From an uncultured Campylobacter sp. (GTDB lineage Bacteria; Campylobacterota; Campylobacteria; Campylobacterales; Campylobacteraceae): a stretch of DNA of 37,571 nt. The notes under the pieces were generated by a model that worked only from the letters and a program-made list of their open reading frames with translations, had not been told where the DNA came from and made no database searches. Positions 1-8,315 of the stretch are shown piece by piece (position 1 is the stretch's first letter; each line of letters opens with the position of its first letter). The stretch covers positions 1-37,571 of the forward strand of contig NZ_CALIMY010000170.1 in NCBI RefSeq assembly GCF_938045205.1, given 5' to 3'. The translations under genes and the position numbers were made by a program.

Positions 1-129
1 GATGAAATTTTATATTTCGGCGAAAAAAAATATATAAATTTATGCTCGTTCGGGGTTAGGAGCAAAATTTACGAGGTCGCAAAAAGCGAAAAATTTATGC
101 TAATTCCAAAAAACTTAAACTTAAATTAG
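1..129 (+). CDS. C-terminal end of an unidentified protein (5' end outside window)
   Basis: The first frame is open from the window edge to a TAG at 127-129 and encodes 42 residues ending in IPKNLNLN. The composition (Lys, Ile, Tyr, Phe, Leu) is that of a normal protein, and the stop sits just before the serB promoter, so this is probably the tail of a real upstream gene. I do not recognise the family. In C. jejuni, from memory, serB follows chemotaxis genes; this tail does not obviously look like CheW. Confidence 0.5.
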   Translation, partial: DEILYFGEKKYINLCSFGVRSKIYEVAKSEKFMLIPKNLNLN

Positions 130-130
130 C

Positions 131-156
131 TATAATTCCTAAATTTTTGCGAGGAT
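131..156 (+). promoter_or_regulatory. serB promoter and ribosome-binding site
   Basis: A perfect TATAAT lies at 131-136, followed by GAGGAT at 151-156, five bases before the serB ATG. The upstream DNA is AT-rich without a clear -35 box, as usual for Campylobacter sigma-70 promoters. It would drive serB, tal and possibly the PilT-type gene. Confidence 0.55.
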
Positions 157-160
157 ATTT

Positions 161-784
161 ATGATAAAGCTTTGTGTTTTCGACTTTGATTCTACGCTGA
201 TGGACGGCGAGACGATAGGTTTTTTCGCCGCTAAAATGGGCACGCAGCGACAAGTTAGCGAAATTACGAAGCGCGCGATGGCGGGCGAGCTTGATTTTTT
301 CGAGAGCCTTAGCGAGCGCTTGGCGCTGATAAAAGGGATGAAGCTTAGCGATGCTAAAGCTATCGCAGAAAGCCTGCCTTTTGTTTGCGGCGCTAGCGAG
401 ATCATCGCGTATCTGAAAAATAAAGGCATAAAGGTGATCGTCTTTAGCGGCGGATTTCATCTCGCTACCGACGCCGCGCAGAAAAAACTAGGCTTTGACG
501 CGAGCTTTGCGAACTATCTGCATGAAAAAAACGGAATTTTAACTGGGCTTTTCGGCGGCGAGATGATGTTTGGCTACTCAAAAGGCGCGCTGCTTGCGCA
601 GCTTAAATCGCTGATGGATCTAAAGACGAGCGAGGTAATGTGCGTGGGAGACGGCGCGAACGACGTTTCGATGTTTCGCGAGGCGGGACTTAAAATCGCC
701 TTTTGCGCGAATGAAATTTTAAAAAGCGAGGCGAGCGTTTGTATTGAAAAAAAGGATTTGAAGGAGATTATGAAATATGTATGA
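161..784 (+). CDS. serB: Phosphoserine phosphatase SerB
   Basis: Cytoplasmic HAD-family enzyme that removes phosphate from O-phospho-L-serine, the last step of serine synthesis. The 207-residue protein opens with the DxDST motif I (Asp8 nucleophile, Asp10 acid/base). The SGG motif II is in mid-protein (VFSGGF), and the Mg-binding GDGAND motif is near the C-terminus. The length suits the short SerB type without an extra ACT domain. ATG 161 follows GAGGAT at normal spacing. The stop overlaps the tal start by 8 bases, so the two are co-translated. Phosphoserine aminotransferase (serC) lies about 15 kb downstream on the same strand; serA is not in the window. Confidence 0.93.
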   Translation: MIKLCVFDFDSTLMDGETIGFFAAKMGTQRQVSEITKRAMAGELDFFESLSERLALIKGMKLSDAKAIAESLPFVCGASEIIAYLKNKGIKVIVFSGGFHLATDAAQKKLGFDASFANYLHEKNGILTGLFGGEMMFGYSKGALLAQLKSLMDLKTSEVMCVGDGANDVSMFREAGLKIAFCANEILKSEASVCIEKKDLKEIMKYV

Positions 785-1784
785 TAAAGCCCTAAATTTC
801 AGCCTTTGGTGCGACTTTTTAGAGCGCGATTTTATCGATAAAGATTTCGACGAGCTGATCAAAAAAGGGATAATTAACGGCGCTACTTCCAATCCCGCGA
901 TCTTTAAAAACGCGATCCTAAGCTCCCCCGCATACGACTCGGCTAAAGAGGAATTTAGAAAAAAAGAGCCTAAAAAGCTGTATGAAATTTTAGCCACCGC
1001 GGATATCAGAAGCGCGGCGGAGAGCCTGCTTAAAAATTTTATTAACGGCGATGACGGCTTTGTGAGTATCGAGGTCGATCCATATTTTGCAGACGACGCC
1101 GAAGCGATGTATCGCGAGGGCAAACACCTATACGGCACGATCGGCATGCCAAACGTAATGATCAAAATCCCTGCAACCAAGGCGGGCTACGAAGCGATGC
1201 GCGATCTGCTAAAAAAGGGGATCAGCGTAAACGCGACCTTGGTTTTTTCGCCTGAGCAGACCATAAAATGCATCGAGGCGATAAAAGAGGGAATTGCAGG
1301 CTTTCGTCGCTACTTCCCGAAGGCAAATTTACCAAAAACCGTAATTAGCATCTTCGTTAGCCGCTTCGATAGGTTACTAGATGAAAAAATGGCCGCAGCG
1401 GACCTTCCTACCGGTAAAATCGGTATAATGAACGCGGCAAAGTGCTACAATATCATCGCTAAAGAAAATTTAAACTATGTAAAGTCGCTGTTTGCGAGCA
1501 CGGGCGTAAAGGGAGACGATCTGCCGAGGGATTACTACGTAAGCGAGCTGATGTATCCGGGCTGCGTAAACACCGCGCCGCTTGAGACGATAGAGGCTTT
1601 CGTAAGCGGTGATCAAAAACCCAAAACGCCGCCGAGCGACGCGCAGATAGAGGAATTTTTCGCTCGCGTAGCGGAGGCGAAGATCGATATGAAAAAGGCG
1701 TATAAAAAGCTGCTGGATGACGGACTAGTAGCCTTTGAAGAGGCATTTAAAGAGATAATAAAAACACTTAAAAAGGAGAAATGA
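777..1784 (+). CDS. tal: Transaldolase
   Basis: Transfers a dihydroxyacetone unit between sugar phosphates in the non-oxidative pentose phosphate pathway (cytoplasm). The 335-residue length fits the Campylobacter/actinobacterial-type enzyme. The N-terminal ATSNPAIF segment is characteristic, and the Schiff-base lysine is Lys130 in the MIKIPAT motif. The start at 777 lies inside the last codons of serB and has AAGGAG about ten bases upstream. Its TGA (1782-1784) touches the next gene's start, giving a compact serB-tal-pilT unit. In C. jejuni serB and tal are also neighbours (from memory). Confidence 0.93.
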   Translation: MYDKALNFSLWCDFLERDFIDKDFDELIKKGIINGATSNPAIFKNAILSSPAYDSAKEEFRKKEPKKLYEILATADIRSAAESLLKNFINGDDGFVSIEVDPYFADDAEAMYREGKHLYGTIGMPNVMIKIPATKAGYEAMRDLLKKGISVNATLVFSPEQTIKCIEAIKEGIAGFRRYFPKANLPKTVISIFVSRFDRLLDEKMAAADLPTGKIGIMNAAKCYNIIAKENLNYVKSLFASTGVKGDDLPRDYYVSELMYPGCVNTAPLETIEAFVSGDQKPKTPPSDAQIEEFFARVAEAKIDMKKAYKKLLDDGLVAFEEAFKEIIKTLKKEK

Positions 1785-3001
1785 TGACGGGTTCTATAGA
1801 TTATTCGCAGTATCAAGTTGACGCTTCTACGCTGGATTTTAAGCAGCGAGACAGGCTAAATAAATATCTGGAATTTCTAATCCAAAACGGCGGTAGTGAC
1901 CTTCACATAAAATCGGGCGCGGTTATCAGAGGGCGCATCCACGGCGAGCTAGTAAAATTTAGCAAAACGCCATTTTTGAAAGAAGATGCGATGACACTAG
2001 CTAAGGAGCTTCTCATCACGCGCTTTCCTGAGCTTATCGAGAAAAAGAGCGTGGATTTTACCTACAAGCTAAACGAAGATTATCGCTTCCGCGTTAATAT
2101 TTTCTTTCAGATCGACGGTATCAGCGCGGTTTTCCGAACGATACCGGTTAAAATTCCAGAGATCGACGATTTAGGTCTGCCGCCTTCGATCAAAGATATT
2201 TGCGACACGGCTATGCGCGGCGTCGTGCTACTTACGGGACCTACGGGAAGTGGAAAGACGACAACGATCGCAAGCATGATAAACCGCATAAATAGACAAA
2301 GAACCAGTCACGTCGTTACGATCGAAGACCCCGTAGAGTTTGTATTTAAAGACGATAAATGCATCATCAATCAGCGCGCTATCGGTGAGGACTGCAACAA
2401 CTTCGCAGATTCGCTTCGCGCAGCGCTGCGAGAGGATCCGGATGTTATATTTGTGGGCGAGATGCGCGATTTGGAGACGATCGAGACGGCGCTTCACGCC
2501 GCAGAGACGGGTCACTTAGTGTTTTCGACGGTGCACACTATTGACGCAAAAGAGACGGTAAACCGTATCATCGCGATGTTTGAGCAGGCTGAGCAGGAGC
2601 GTATCCGAATGACGCTAGCATCCGTCCTAGAGGCGGTCATTTCTCAGCGCCTTGCCCGTACTGTCGAAGGCAAGCGCGTAGCCGTCGTTGAAATTTTACG
2701 CAAAAATACCCGTATTAAGGATATGATACTTGATGCGCGTGACGATGAAATTCCAGACGCGATCGCCGATGGTCGCAACACCTACGGCATGCAGACCTTC
2801 GATCAGCACCTGCTCGATCTTTATAGAGACGGCGTCATTACCCGCGAGGAGGCGCTGGATAAGGCCTCTAAGCGAAACGACCTCGATCTGCAGATAAAAA
2901 ACGTGGATCTTGCCAAAAAAAGGGATTTGGCGGCAGAATCTGGAGAGAGCGCCGAAGAGATGCTCGCCGGCGAAGTCGTACAGCTAAAAGAGATCCGCTA
3001 A
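1784..3001 (+). CDS. pilT: PilT/PilU-type secretion (twitching) ATPase
   Basis: Hexameric GspE/PilT-family ATPase expected at the cytoplasmic base of a type IV pilus or type II secretion-like machine, where it powers retraction. The Walker A motif GPTGSGKTT is near residue 152. An Asp box and Walker B follow (LREDPDVIFVGEMRD), then a His box (HLVFSTVHT) and a C-terminal GMQTFDQHL segment typical of PilT/PilU. At about 405 residues it is somewhat longer than usual, with a charged C-terminal tail. Two adjacent ATGs exist at 1781 and 1784; AAGGAG at 1773-1778 is better spaced for 1784. No other pilus genes are in the window. The unusual position after tal makes an exact function uncertain, but the family is secure. 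Confidence 0.85.
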   Translation: MTGSIDYSQYQVDASTLDFKQRDRLNKYLEFLIQNGGSDLHIKSGAVIRGRIHGELVKFSKTPFLKEDAMTLAKELLITRFPELIEKKSVDFTYKLNEDYRFRVNIFFQIDGISAVFRTIPVKIPEIDDLGLPPSIKDICDTAMRGVVLLTGPTGSGKTTTIASMINRINRQRTSHVVTIEDPVEFVFKDDKCIINQRAIGEDCNNFADSLRAALREDPDVIFVGEMRDLETIETALHAAETGHLVFSTVHTIDAKETVNRIIAMFEQAEQERIRMTLASVLEAVISQRLARTVEGKRVAVVEILRKNTRIKDMILDARDDEIPDAIADGRNTYGMQTFDQHLLDLYRDGVITREEALDKASKRNDLDLQIKNVDLAKKRDLAAESGESAEEMLAGEVVQLKEIR

Positions 3002-3045
3002 GTCGTAAATTTTAAAATTCTAAATTTTGCAATTTAAAATTTTAA

Positions 3046-3079
3046 AGAATTCTGCCTGCCGCTGAGCGGGCAGAATTCT
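3046..3079 (+). terminator. Inverted repeat, probable transcription end after pilT
   Basis: AGAATTCTGC at 3046-3055 pairs perfectly with GCAGAATTCT at 3070-3079. Inside, CCGC-TGA-GCGG adds a second stem after a three-base bulge. No long T-run follows, so it may be a weak terminator or an RNA-stability hairpin. Confidence 0.5.
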
Positions 3080-3208
3080 ATTCGCTTGCTCGTGCATATA
3101 CGAGTATGTCTTGAGTTCGCAGGATTTAGCGTAAATTTTAATTGGCTAAATTCCGTGCGATTTTACTTCTAAATTTCATCGCGGCGCTTAAATAGATTTA
3201 AAGCAATA

Positions 3209-3244
3209 TTTGGCTATTATCACGCTTCATTTTTTCACAAAGGA
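3209..3244 (+). promoter_or_regulatory. Candidate rplY promoter and RBS
   Basis: TTTG at 3209-3212 followed by TATTAT at 3215-3220 gives a Campylobacter-style extended -10. AAAGGA at 3239-3244 is the ribosome-binding site for the ATG at 3251. Confidence 0.45.
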
Positions 3245-3250
3245 AACCTA

Positions 3251-3787
3251 ATGTTAGAAGGTATCGTTAGAGATAGTATCGGTAAAAGGGCTTCAAAATC
3301 CCTAAAACGAGATGGTTATCTAATCGCTAATATTTATGCGAAAGGATTTGAAAATATTAACGCAGCGTTTAAAGTAAACGACTTTATCAAAGCTATGCGC
3401 GCAAAAGAAGATCTTCCCTTCGAGGTTAGCGTGGGCGGTAAGACATATCGCGTTATAGTGCAAGAATACCAAAAACACCCCGTCACAAATACCCTAACTC
3501 ACGTAGATTTACGCGTAGTTCAGGATGACGTCGTAAGTAAATATTTAGTGCCGGTTAAGGTAACTGGCGTCGCTAAAGGGCTAAAAAACAAAGGTATTTT
3601 GGTGCAATCCAAGCGCCGTATCGCCGTAAAATGCGCAGGCAAAGATCTACCAAACGATTTTACGCTCGATGTGAGCGATCTTGACGTAGGTGATTCGCTT
3701 TTGATCCGCGACATCCCCGTAAAAGAGGGCGTCAGCATCATCCTAGACGGCTCGGTAGCGGTAGTCGGAGTTACTTCGGCTAAATAG
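3251..3787 (+). CDS. rplY: 50S ribosomal protein L25 / general stress protein Ctc
   Basis: Binds 5S rRNA in the large ribosomal subunit. The 178-residue length is the long Ctc (TL5) form: an N-terminal L25 beta-barrel of about 90 residues (GIVRDSIGKRASK at the start, HPVTNTLTHVDLRVV in the middle) and a C-terminal TL5-type beta domain. The start is supported by AAAGGA six bases upstream. It is followed 8 bases later by pth; the ctc-pth pair is widespread in bacteria and is the C. jejuni order. Confidence 0.93.
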   Translation: MLEGIVRDSIGKRASKSLKRDGYLIANIYAKGFENINAAFKVNDFIKAMRAKEDLPFEVSVGGKTYRVIVQEYQKHPVTNTLTHVDLRVVQDDVVSKYLVPVKVTGVAKGLKNKGILVQSKRRIAVKCAGKDLPNDFTLDVSDLDVGDSLLIRDIPVKEGVSIILDGSVAVVGVTSAK

Positions 3788-3795
3788 GGGCGCCT

Positions 3796-4353
3796 ATGAT
3801 ACTGATCGCAGGACTTGGGAATCCTGCTCAGAAATACGCAGATACCAGACACAACGTCGGTTTTATGCTAATCGACGAAATTTTAAAGACGGGCGGCTTT
3901 AGCGAGCTCGGCGCGTCTAAATTCCAAGGCGAGCTTTTTAAAAAGGGCTCGCTGCTTCTTCTAAAGCCCCAAACTTTTATGAACTTAAGCGGCAACTCCG
4001 TAAAGGCGGTGAATGATTTTTATAAGCCCGAGCGCATCATCATAGTGCACGACGATATAGATTTGGATCTGGGCGCCGTTAAATTTAAAAAAGGCGGCAG
4101 TAGCGGCGGGCATAACGGCATCAAGTCGATCGATGCGCTAATCGGTGCAGATTACGAGCGCGTGCGTATCGGCGTGGGCAAAAAACGGCAGGACCAGGAT
4201 GCGGCAAATTTCGTACTCGGAAATTTTAACGAAAGCGAGCGCGAGAAGCTGAGTGAAATTTTACCCTATGTCGCGCGCGCGGTAGAAGAGCTCATTTGCT
4301 CGGATATAGAGCAGATCGCGCAAAAATTTACGATTAAAAAGGCTAGGGTGTGA
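3796..4353 (+). CDS. pth: Peptidyl-tRNA hydrolase
   Basis: Cytoplasmic enzyme that cleaves the ester bond of prematurely released peptidyl-tRNA so the tRNA can be reused. The 185 residues show the Pth signatures: GLGNP with Asn9, TRHNVGF with catalytic His19, the KPQTFMNLSG loop, the HDDIDL motif with the active-site Asp, and GGHNGIKS. It sits between rplY and an LptF/G-like permease, with its TGA overlapping that gene's GTG. Confidence 0.95.
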   Translation: MILIAGLGNPAQKYADTRHNVGFMLIDEILKTGGFSELGASKFQGELFKKGSLLLLKPQTFMNLSGNSVKAVNDFYKPERIIIVHDDIDLDLGAVKFKKGGSSGGHNGIKSIDALIGADYERVRIGVGKKRQDQDAANFVLGNFNESEREKLSEILPYVARAVEELICSDIEQIAQKFTIKKARV

Positions 4354-5396
4354 AGTTATACGTAAAATACGCGGCTCTTTCTTATCTGAAGTATTTTTTT
4401 ATCCTGCTAATAGCCCTTGAGTGCTTTTATGTAGGCATCGATGTGCTTACCAATCTCAAAGATTTTCCCTCAAGCGCGAATACCGCTCTTTTGTATATCG
4501 CCCTAACCGCCGCAGTCGCGCTTAGCTACACGCTGCCGCTAAGCCTCATTTTCGCGCTGATTTTAATGATGTTTAATATGATTAGAAGCAACGAGCTAGT
4601 GAGCTTCTACGCGCTTGGAGTGAGTAAAAACGCCCTGATCGTGCCGCCGTTTTTGATCGCGCTTTTTATCACCGCGGGCTTTATATCTTTAAATTCCACC
4701 TCGTTTGCATACGCGCTGAAATTTCAAAAAAACCTGACCGATCTTGCGCCCGCTAGCGAAGATATGTTTTTAAAATTTGAGGGCAAATATGTCTACATCA
4801 AAGCTCTAAACGGCAAAAACGCAAATGATATAACGATCTTTAGTATAGGGGATAACTCCGTTGCTTCGCGCTCGCACGCAAGCTCTGGCGAATACGCAGG
4901 CAAAATTTGGCATCTGCGCGACGTAAATACCACGACTTTACCAGCGCAGCTTAAGCTTGGAGGAAGTGGATTAAAAAGTGAGTTTAGCGCGCAGAGCGAG
5001 GCGCTTAAGGGCTTTGATCCAAGCTCAATTGCGAGTGTTTATGATACGAGTAATGTATATTCGATCAGGGATGCTCTCCGTTCGATCCGCACCTTTTCGC
5101 ATCAAGGCGTGAATATCTCCACCATAAAAGCAAGCCTTTATAATATGATATTTTTTCCATTGTTTGCGCCTTTGGCGATATTGGTTCTGTATTATTACCT
5201 GCCCGTTACGGGGCGATTTTTTAATCTCGCGCTGATGAGCTTCGGCTTTTTTATCGCTACGCTATGCGCGTGGGGTGTGCTTTTCGTGTTAATTAGGTTT
5301 TCTCTCAACGGCGTCATCATCCCAGAACTTGGCATTATCGTGCCCATAACAGCGCTATTAAGCTTCGCGGCATTTTTAGTTTTTAAGCATCGTTAA
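4350..5396 (+). CDS. LptF/LptG (YjgP/YjgQ)-family permease
   Basis: Inner-membrane subunit of the lipopolysaccharide export ABC transporter LptBFG. The 348 residues show about two to three N-terminal membrane segments, a soluble periplasmic stretch (roughly residues 125-265, beta-jellyroll-like in this family) and three C-terminal membrane segments (FFPLFAPLAILVLYYYL onward). The start is GTG 4350, overlapping the pth stop by four bases. The equivalent C. jejuni gene lies between pth and lysA. Whether it plays the LptF or LptG role cannot be decided here. Confidence 0.8.
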   Translation: MKLYVKYAALSYLKYFFILLIALECFYVGIDVLTNLKDFPSSANTALLYIALTAAVALSYTLPLSLIFALILMMFNMIRSNELVSFYALGVSKNALIVPPFLIALFITAGFISLNSTSFAYALKFQKNLTDLAPASEDMFLKFEGKYVYIKALNGKNANDITIFSIGDNSVASRSHASSGEYAGKIWHLRDVNTTTLPAQLKLGGSGLKSEFSAQSEALKGFDPSSIASVYDTSNVYSIRDALRSIRTFSHQGVNISTIKASLYNMIFFPLFAPLAILVLYYYLPVTGRFFNLALMSFGFFIATLCAWGVLFVLIRFSLNGVIIPELGIIVPITALLSFAAFLVFKHR

Positions 5397-5403
5397 GCCT
5401 TGA

Positions 5404-5436
5404 TTTGTTAGAATGGCGCAAAATTTATCGGTGGAA
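5404..5436 (+). promoter_or_regulatory. Candidate lysA promoter
   Basis: TTTG (5404-5407) plus TAGAAT (5409-5414) forms an extended -10 in the short gap after the permease. GTGGAA at 5431-5436 is a weak ribosome-binding site for ATG 5442. It may give lysA-pheA-hisC-dxs their own transcript. Confidence 0.4.
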
Positions 5437-5441
5437 ATTCT

Positions 5442-6818
5442 ATGGATTATTCAAGTTTAGCCCGCAAATACGGCACTCCTTTATACGTTTACGATTTTAA
5501 CGAGATACAAAAGAATTTCATAGCGCTCAAAGAGGCCTTCGCAGCGCGCAAGTCGCTCGTTTGTTTCGCGATTAAAGCAAGCTCGAATTTAAGCATTTTA
5601 AAATTTTTATCGGATCTGGGCAGCGGCTTTGACTGCGTCAGCATCGGCGAGCTGCGCCGCGCTCTGTATATCGGCGCAAAGAGCTATAAGATCATATTCT
5701 CTGGCGTCGGCAAGCAAGATAGCGAGCTCGAGTTTGCGCTAAAGTCGGACATCTTGCTGATAAATTTAGAAAGCGAAGCCGAGATGCTGCGCCTCGAGCA
5801 GATCGCGCAAAAGCTAAACAAGCCCGCTCGCATCAGTATCCGCGTAAATCCGAACGTTGACGCCAAGACCCACCCCTACATCTCCACGGGGCTTAGCGAA
5901 AACAAATTCGGTGTCAGTATCGAGACCGCGCGCAAGATGTATATCTACGCCAAAAAGAGCAAATTTTTAAATCCCGTCGGCATCCACTTTCACATTGGCA
6001 GCCAGCTTACGGACATCTCTCCGATCTGCGATGCCGCAAAAATAGTAAGCGATCTGCTGCGCGAACTGCGAGCCCTTGAGATCGATATAAAATTTTTCGA
6101 CGTGGGCGGCGGCATCGGCATCCGCTACGAGGATGAAAAACAGATCGTGCTCTACGACTACGCGCAAGGAATTTTAAAGAGCCTAAGCGGGCTAGATGTC
6201 ACGATCGTGTGCGAGCCGGGGCGCTTCATCGCGGGGGCTGCGGGCGTCTTCCTCACCCGCGTGCTTTACGAAAAACAAAACTGCGGCAAGCGCTTCGTCA
6301 TCGTTGACGGCGCGATGAACGATCTCATACGCCCGAGTCTCTACGGCGCGCACCATAAAATCGAGCTTGTAAGCGAGCGCAATTCCGCCTGCGAAAGCTG
6401 CGCGAGCCAAAGCGACACCGAGAATTCTACGGCACAGAATTCCACGTATAGCAAAGCTTTCGGCATCGAGGCTAAGTCCGCTTCAGAGGATTTCGCACCG
6501 CAGAATTCATCCGATTTAAGCTCCGCCGCGGATAATTCTGCGCCGCAAAGCTCTGCCGAGAGTTTAAGCCCTTGCGACGTCGTAGGCCCGATATGCGAAA
6601 GCGGCGATTTTTTGGCCAAAGGGGTGAGCTTGCCTAGCCTGCAAAGCGGCGATCTGCTCGCGATAAAAAGCGCCGGCGCCTACGGCTTTTCGATGTCGAG
6701 CAACTACAACACCCGCCCCCGCGCCGCCGAGGTCGCGGTTTACGACGGGCAGGACCGCCTGATTAGAAAGCGCGAGAGCTTTGATGAGCTAATCGCGCTA
6801 GAAAAGGATCTCGTATGA
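5442..6818 (+). CDS. lysA: Diaminopimelate decarboxylase with low-complexity insertion
   Basis: PLP enzyme making lysine from meso-diaminopimelate. The alanine-racemase-like barrel starts with the PLP lysine Lys45 (CFAIKASSN), followed by HIGSQLTD, GGGIGIRY (phosphate-binding glycines) and CEPGRFIAG. The C-terminal beta domain has the active-site CESGDFLAKG and YGFSMSSNYN motifs. Odd feature: between HHKIEL and CDVVGPICESGD (about residues 309-374) there is a Ser/Ala/Gln/Asn-rich stretch where the family normally has only a short loop, making the protein 458 residues instead of about 400. Both flanks remain intact and in frame, so the enzyme is probably active with a disordered surface loop. 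The stop overlaps the next ORF (ATGA). Confidence 0.93.
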   Translation: MDYSSLARKYGTPLYVYDFNEIQKNFIALKEAFAARKSLVCFAIKASSNLSILKFLSDLGSGFDCVSIGELRRALYIGAKSYKIIFSGVGKQDSELEFALKSDILLINLESEAEMLRLEQIAQKLNKPARISIRVNPNVDAKTHPYISTGLSENKFGVSIETARKMYIYAKKSKFLNPVGIHFHIGSQLTDISPICDAAKIVSDLLRELRALEIDIKFFDVGGGIGIRYEDEKQIVLYDYAQGILKSLSGLDVTIVCEPGRFIAGAAGVFLTRVLYEKQNCGKRFVIVDGAMNDLIRPSLYGAHHKIELVSERNSACESCASQSDTENSTAQNSTYSKAFGIEAKSASEDFAPQNSSDLSSAADNSAPQSSAESLSPCDVVGPICESGDFLAKGVSLPSLQSGDLLAIKSAGAYGFSMSSNYNTRPRAAEVAVYDGQDRLIRKRESFDELIALEKDLV

Positions 6819-7255
6819 TCTGCGCGGCAAGCCGCTTAAAACATGGCGCAATCTTAAATTTCAAATCCGAGCGCGCAGCGGTTTTAAATTTCAATGCCGC
6901 AGCAAGCACGGCCCTAAATTTTAAACACACCGTCGCTTTAAATTCCGCGCCTAAATGCACCCCTGCTTCAAATTTCAAATCCGAACAAAATGCGCCTCTA
7001 AATTTTGCGGCAAAACAAAGCCCCGTTTTAAATTTTAATCGCGCCTCTTTAAATTTCGGATCTCGCTGCGACGAATCTTATCGCGCCTTCTTAGCGTGCG
7101 GAAGTTGCGGTGCAGCTATCTTAAACGGTGAAATTTTAAGTTCGCGCGGTAAAAATTTCAAAGCGTGCGGCAAAAAAGGCGGCGTGAAATTTTTAAAATC
7201 CGCGCCGAAATTCGCGGGCGAGCAAAAGGAGGGTTGTGATGCAAAATATCGATGA
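6815..7255 (+). CDS. Repeat-rich ORF of unknown function (LNF repeats)
   Basis: A 146-residue basic protein of no recognised family. Residues about 12-90 are a degenerate repeat: Leu-Asn-Phe (sometimes Ser-Asn-Phe) recurs about eight times at 7-12 residue spacing (LNFKSE, LNFNAA, LNFKHT, LNFAAK, LNFNRA, LNFGS). At the DNA level it is the TTAAATTT word so common in the spacers of this genome. The second half is Cys/Gly/Lys-rich. It has AAAAGG seven bases before its ATG, overlaps the lysA stop by four bases and runs into pheA, so translation is plausible. It may instead be an expanded spacer that happens to stay open. C. jejuni has an unrelated HAD-family gene here (from memory). Confidence 0.45.
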   Translation: MICAASRLKHGAILNFKSERAAVLNFNAAASTALNFKHTVALNSAPKCTPASNFKSEQNAPLNFAAKQSPVLNFNRASLNFGSRCDESYRAFLACGSCGAAILNGEILSSRGKNFKACGKKGGVKFLKSAPKFAGEQKEGCDAKYR

Positions 7256-8315
7256 TCTGCGCGTTTGTATCGACAGGCTGGATGATGAAATTTTGCGCCT
7301 TATCGACGAGCGCATGGGGGTTGTCAAAAAGATCGGCGAGCTGAAGCAGACCGCGGGCAGCGCGATCTACCGCCCGGAGCGCGAGCGCTCGATCATCAGC
7401 AGGCTGGACGGCGGAAAGGCGCGAAATTTAAGCAAAGAGGCGATCGAGGCGATATTTTTTGAAATTTTCTCGGTTTCGCGAAATTTAGAAAAGCCGCAGA
7501 TAGTCGCGTTTTTGGGGCCTTTCGGCACCTATTCGCACCAAGCCGCCAAGAGCCGCTTCGGCGCGGTAAGCTCCTATCTGCCGCTCTCAAACATCGAGGC
7601 GGTCTTTAAGGAACTTGATAGCGGCGAGGCCAAATACGGCGTCGTGCCGATCGAAAACAACACCGAAGGCGCGGTGGGAGCGACGCTTGATTGCTTGCGA
7701 AAATACGAGGGCGTCAAGATCGTCGCCGAAATTTATATGGACATCCACCACTGCTTTGCGAGCCACTGCGACGACGTAAGCACCGTGGATCAGATATTCT
7801 CGCATCCGCAAGGATATAATCAGTGCCTTAAATTTTTAGACGATCACGGCCTTAGCGGCGTCAAATTTACCGCGACCAAATCTACCGCGCTTGCGGCGCA
7901 GATGGCAGCTGCCACGCCGCACTCCGCCGCGATCTGCTCCAAGATCGCCGCCGATCTTTACGGCGTGCCGATGATGTTTCAAAAGATCGAGGACAACTCC
8001 GCCAATCGCACGCGATTTTTCGTGCTGAGCGACTTTAAAAACCAAAAGAGCGACCGCAACAAAACGAGCATCCTAGCCAAAACCGACGACCGCCCGGGCG
8101 GGCTCGTGGACTTTTTACAGATGTTTCGCAACGAGGGGATAAATTTAACCAAATTAGAAAGCCGCCCTGTTAAGCTTAGGGATTTTAAATGCGTCTTTTA
8201 TGTCGATTTTGAGGGGCACATCGACGACGAGCGCGTGGCGCGCGTGCTGCAAAACGCGCAGAAAAGCGGCCACGAAATCACCTGGCTGGGAAGCTATATA
8301 AACGGAGGGGAGTGA
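7239..8315 (+). CDS. pheA: Chorismate mutase / prephenate dehydratase (P-protein)
   Basis: Bifunctional enzyme converting chorismate to prephenate and then phenylpyruvate in phenylalanine synthesis. Residues 1-85 are an AroQ-type chorismate mutase (LRVCIDRLDDEILRLIDER). Residues about 88-265 are the dehydratase, starting FLGPFGTYSHQAA and including the catalytic Thr-Arg-Phe motif (NRTRFFVLS). The end is an ACT domain with the phenylalanine-sensing ESRP motif, so feedback inhibition is expected. ATG 7239 is preferred over GTG 7236 because AAGGAGGG ends at 7233. It overlaps the end of the LNF-repeat ORF, and its TGA shares a base with the hisC ATG. Confidence 0.95.
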   Translation: MQNIDDLRVCIDRLDDEILRLIDERMGVVKKIGELKQTAGSAIYRPERERSIISRLDGGKARNLSKEAIEAIFFEIFSVSRNLEKPQIVAFLGPFGTYSHQAAKSRFGAVSSYLPLSNIEAVFKELDSGEAKYGVVPIENNTEGAVGATLDCLRKYEGVKIVAEIYMDIHHCFASHCDDVSTVDQIFSHPQGYNQCLKFLDDHGLSGVKFTATKSTALAAQMAAATPHSAAICSKIAADLYGVPMMFQKIEDNSANRTRFFVLSDFKNQKSDRNKTSILAKTDDRPGGLVDFLQMFRNEGINLTKLESRPVKLRDFKCVFYVDFEGHIDDERVARVLQNAQKSGHEITWLGSYINGGE

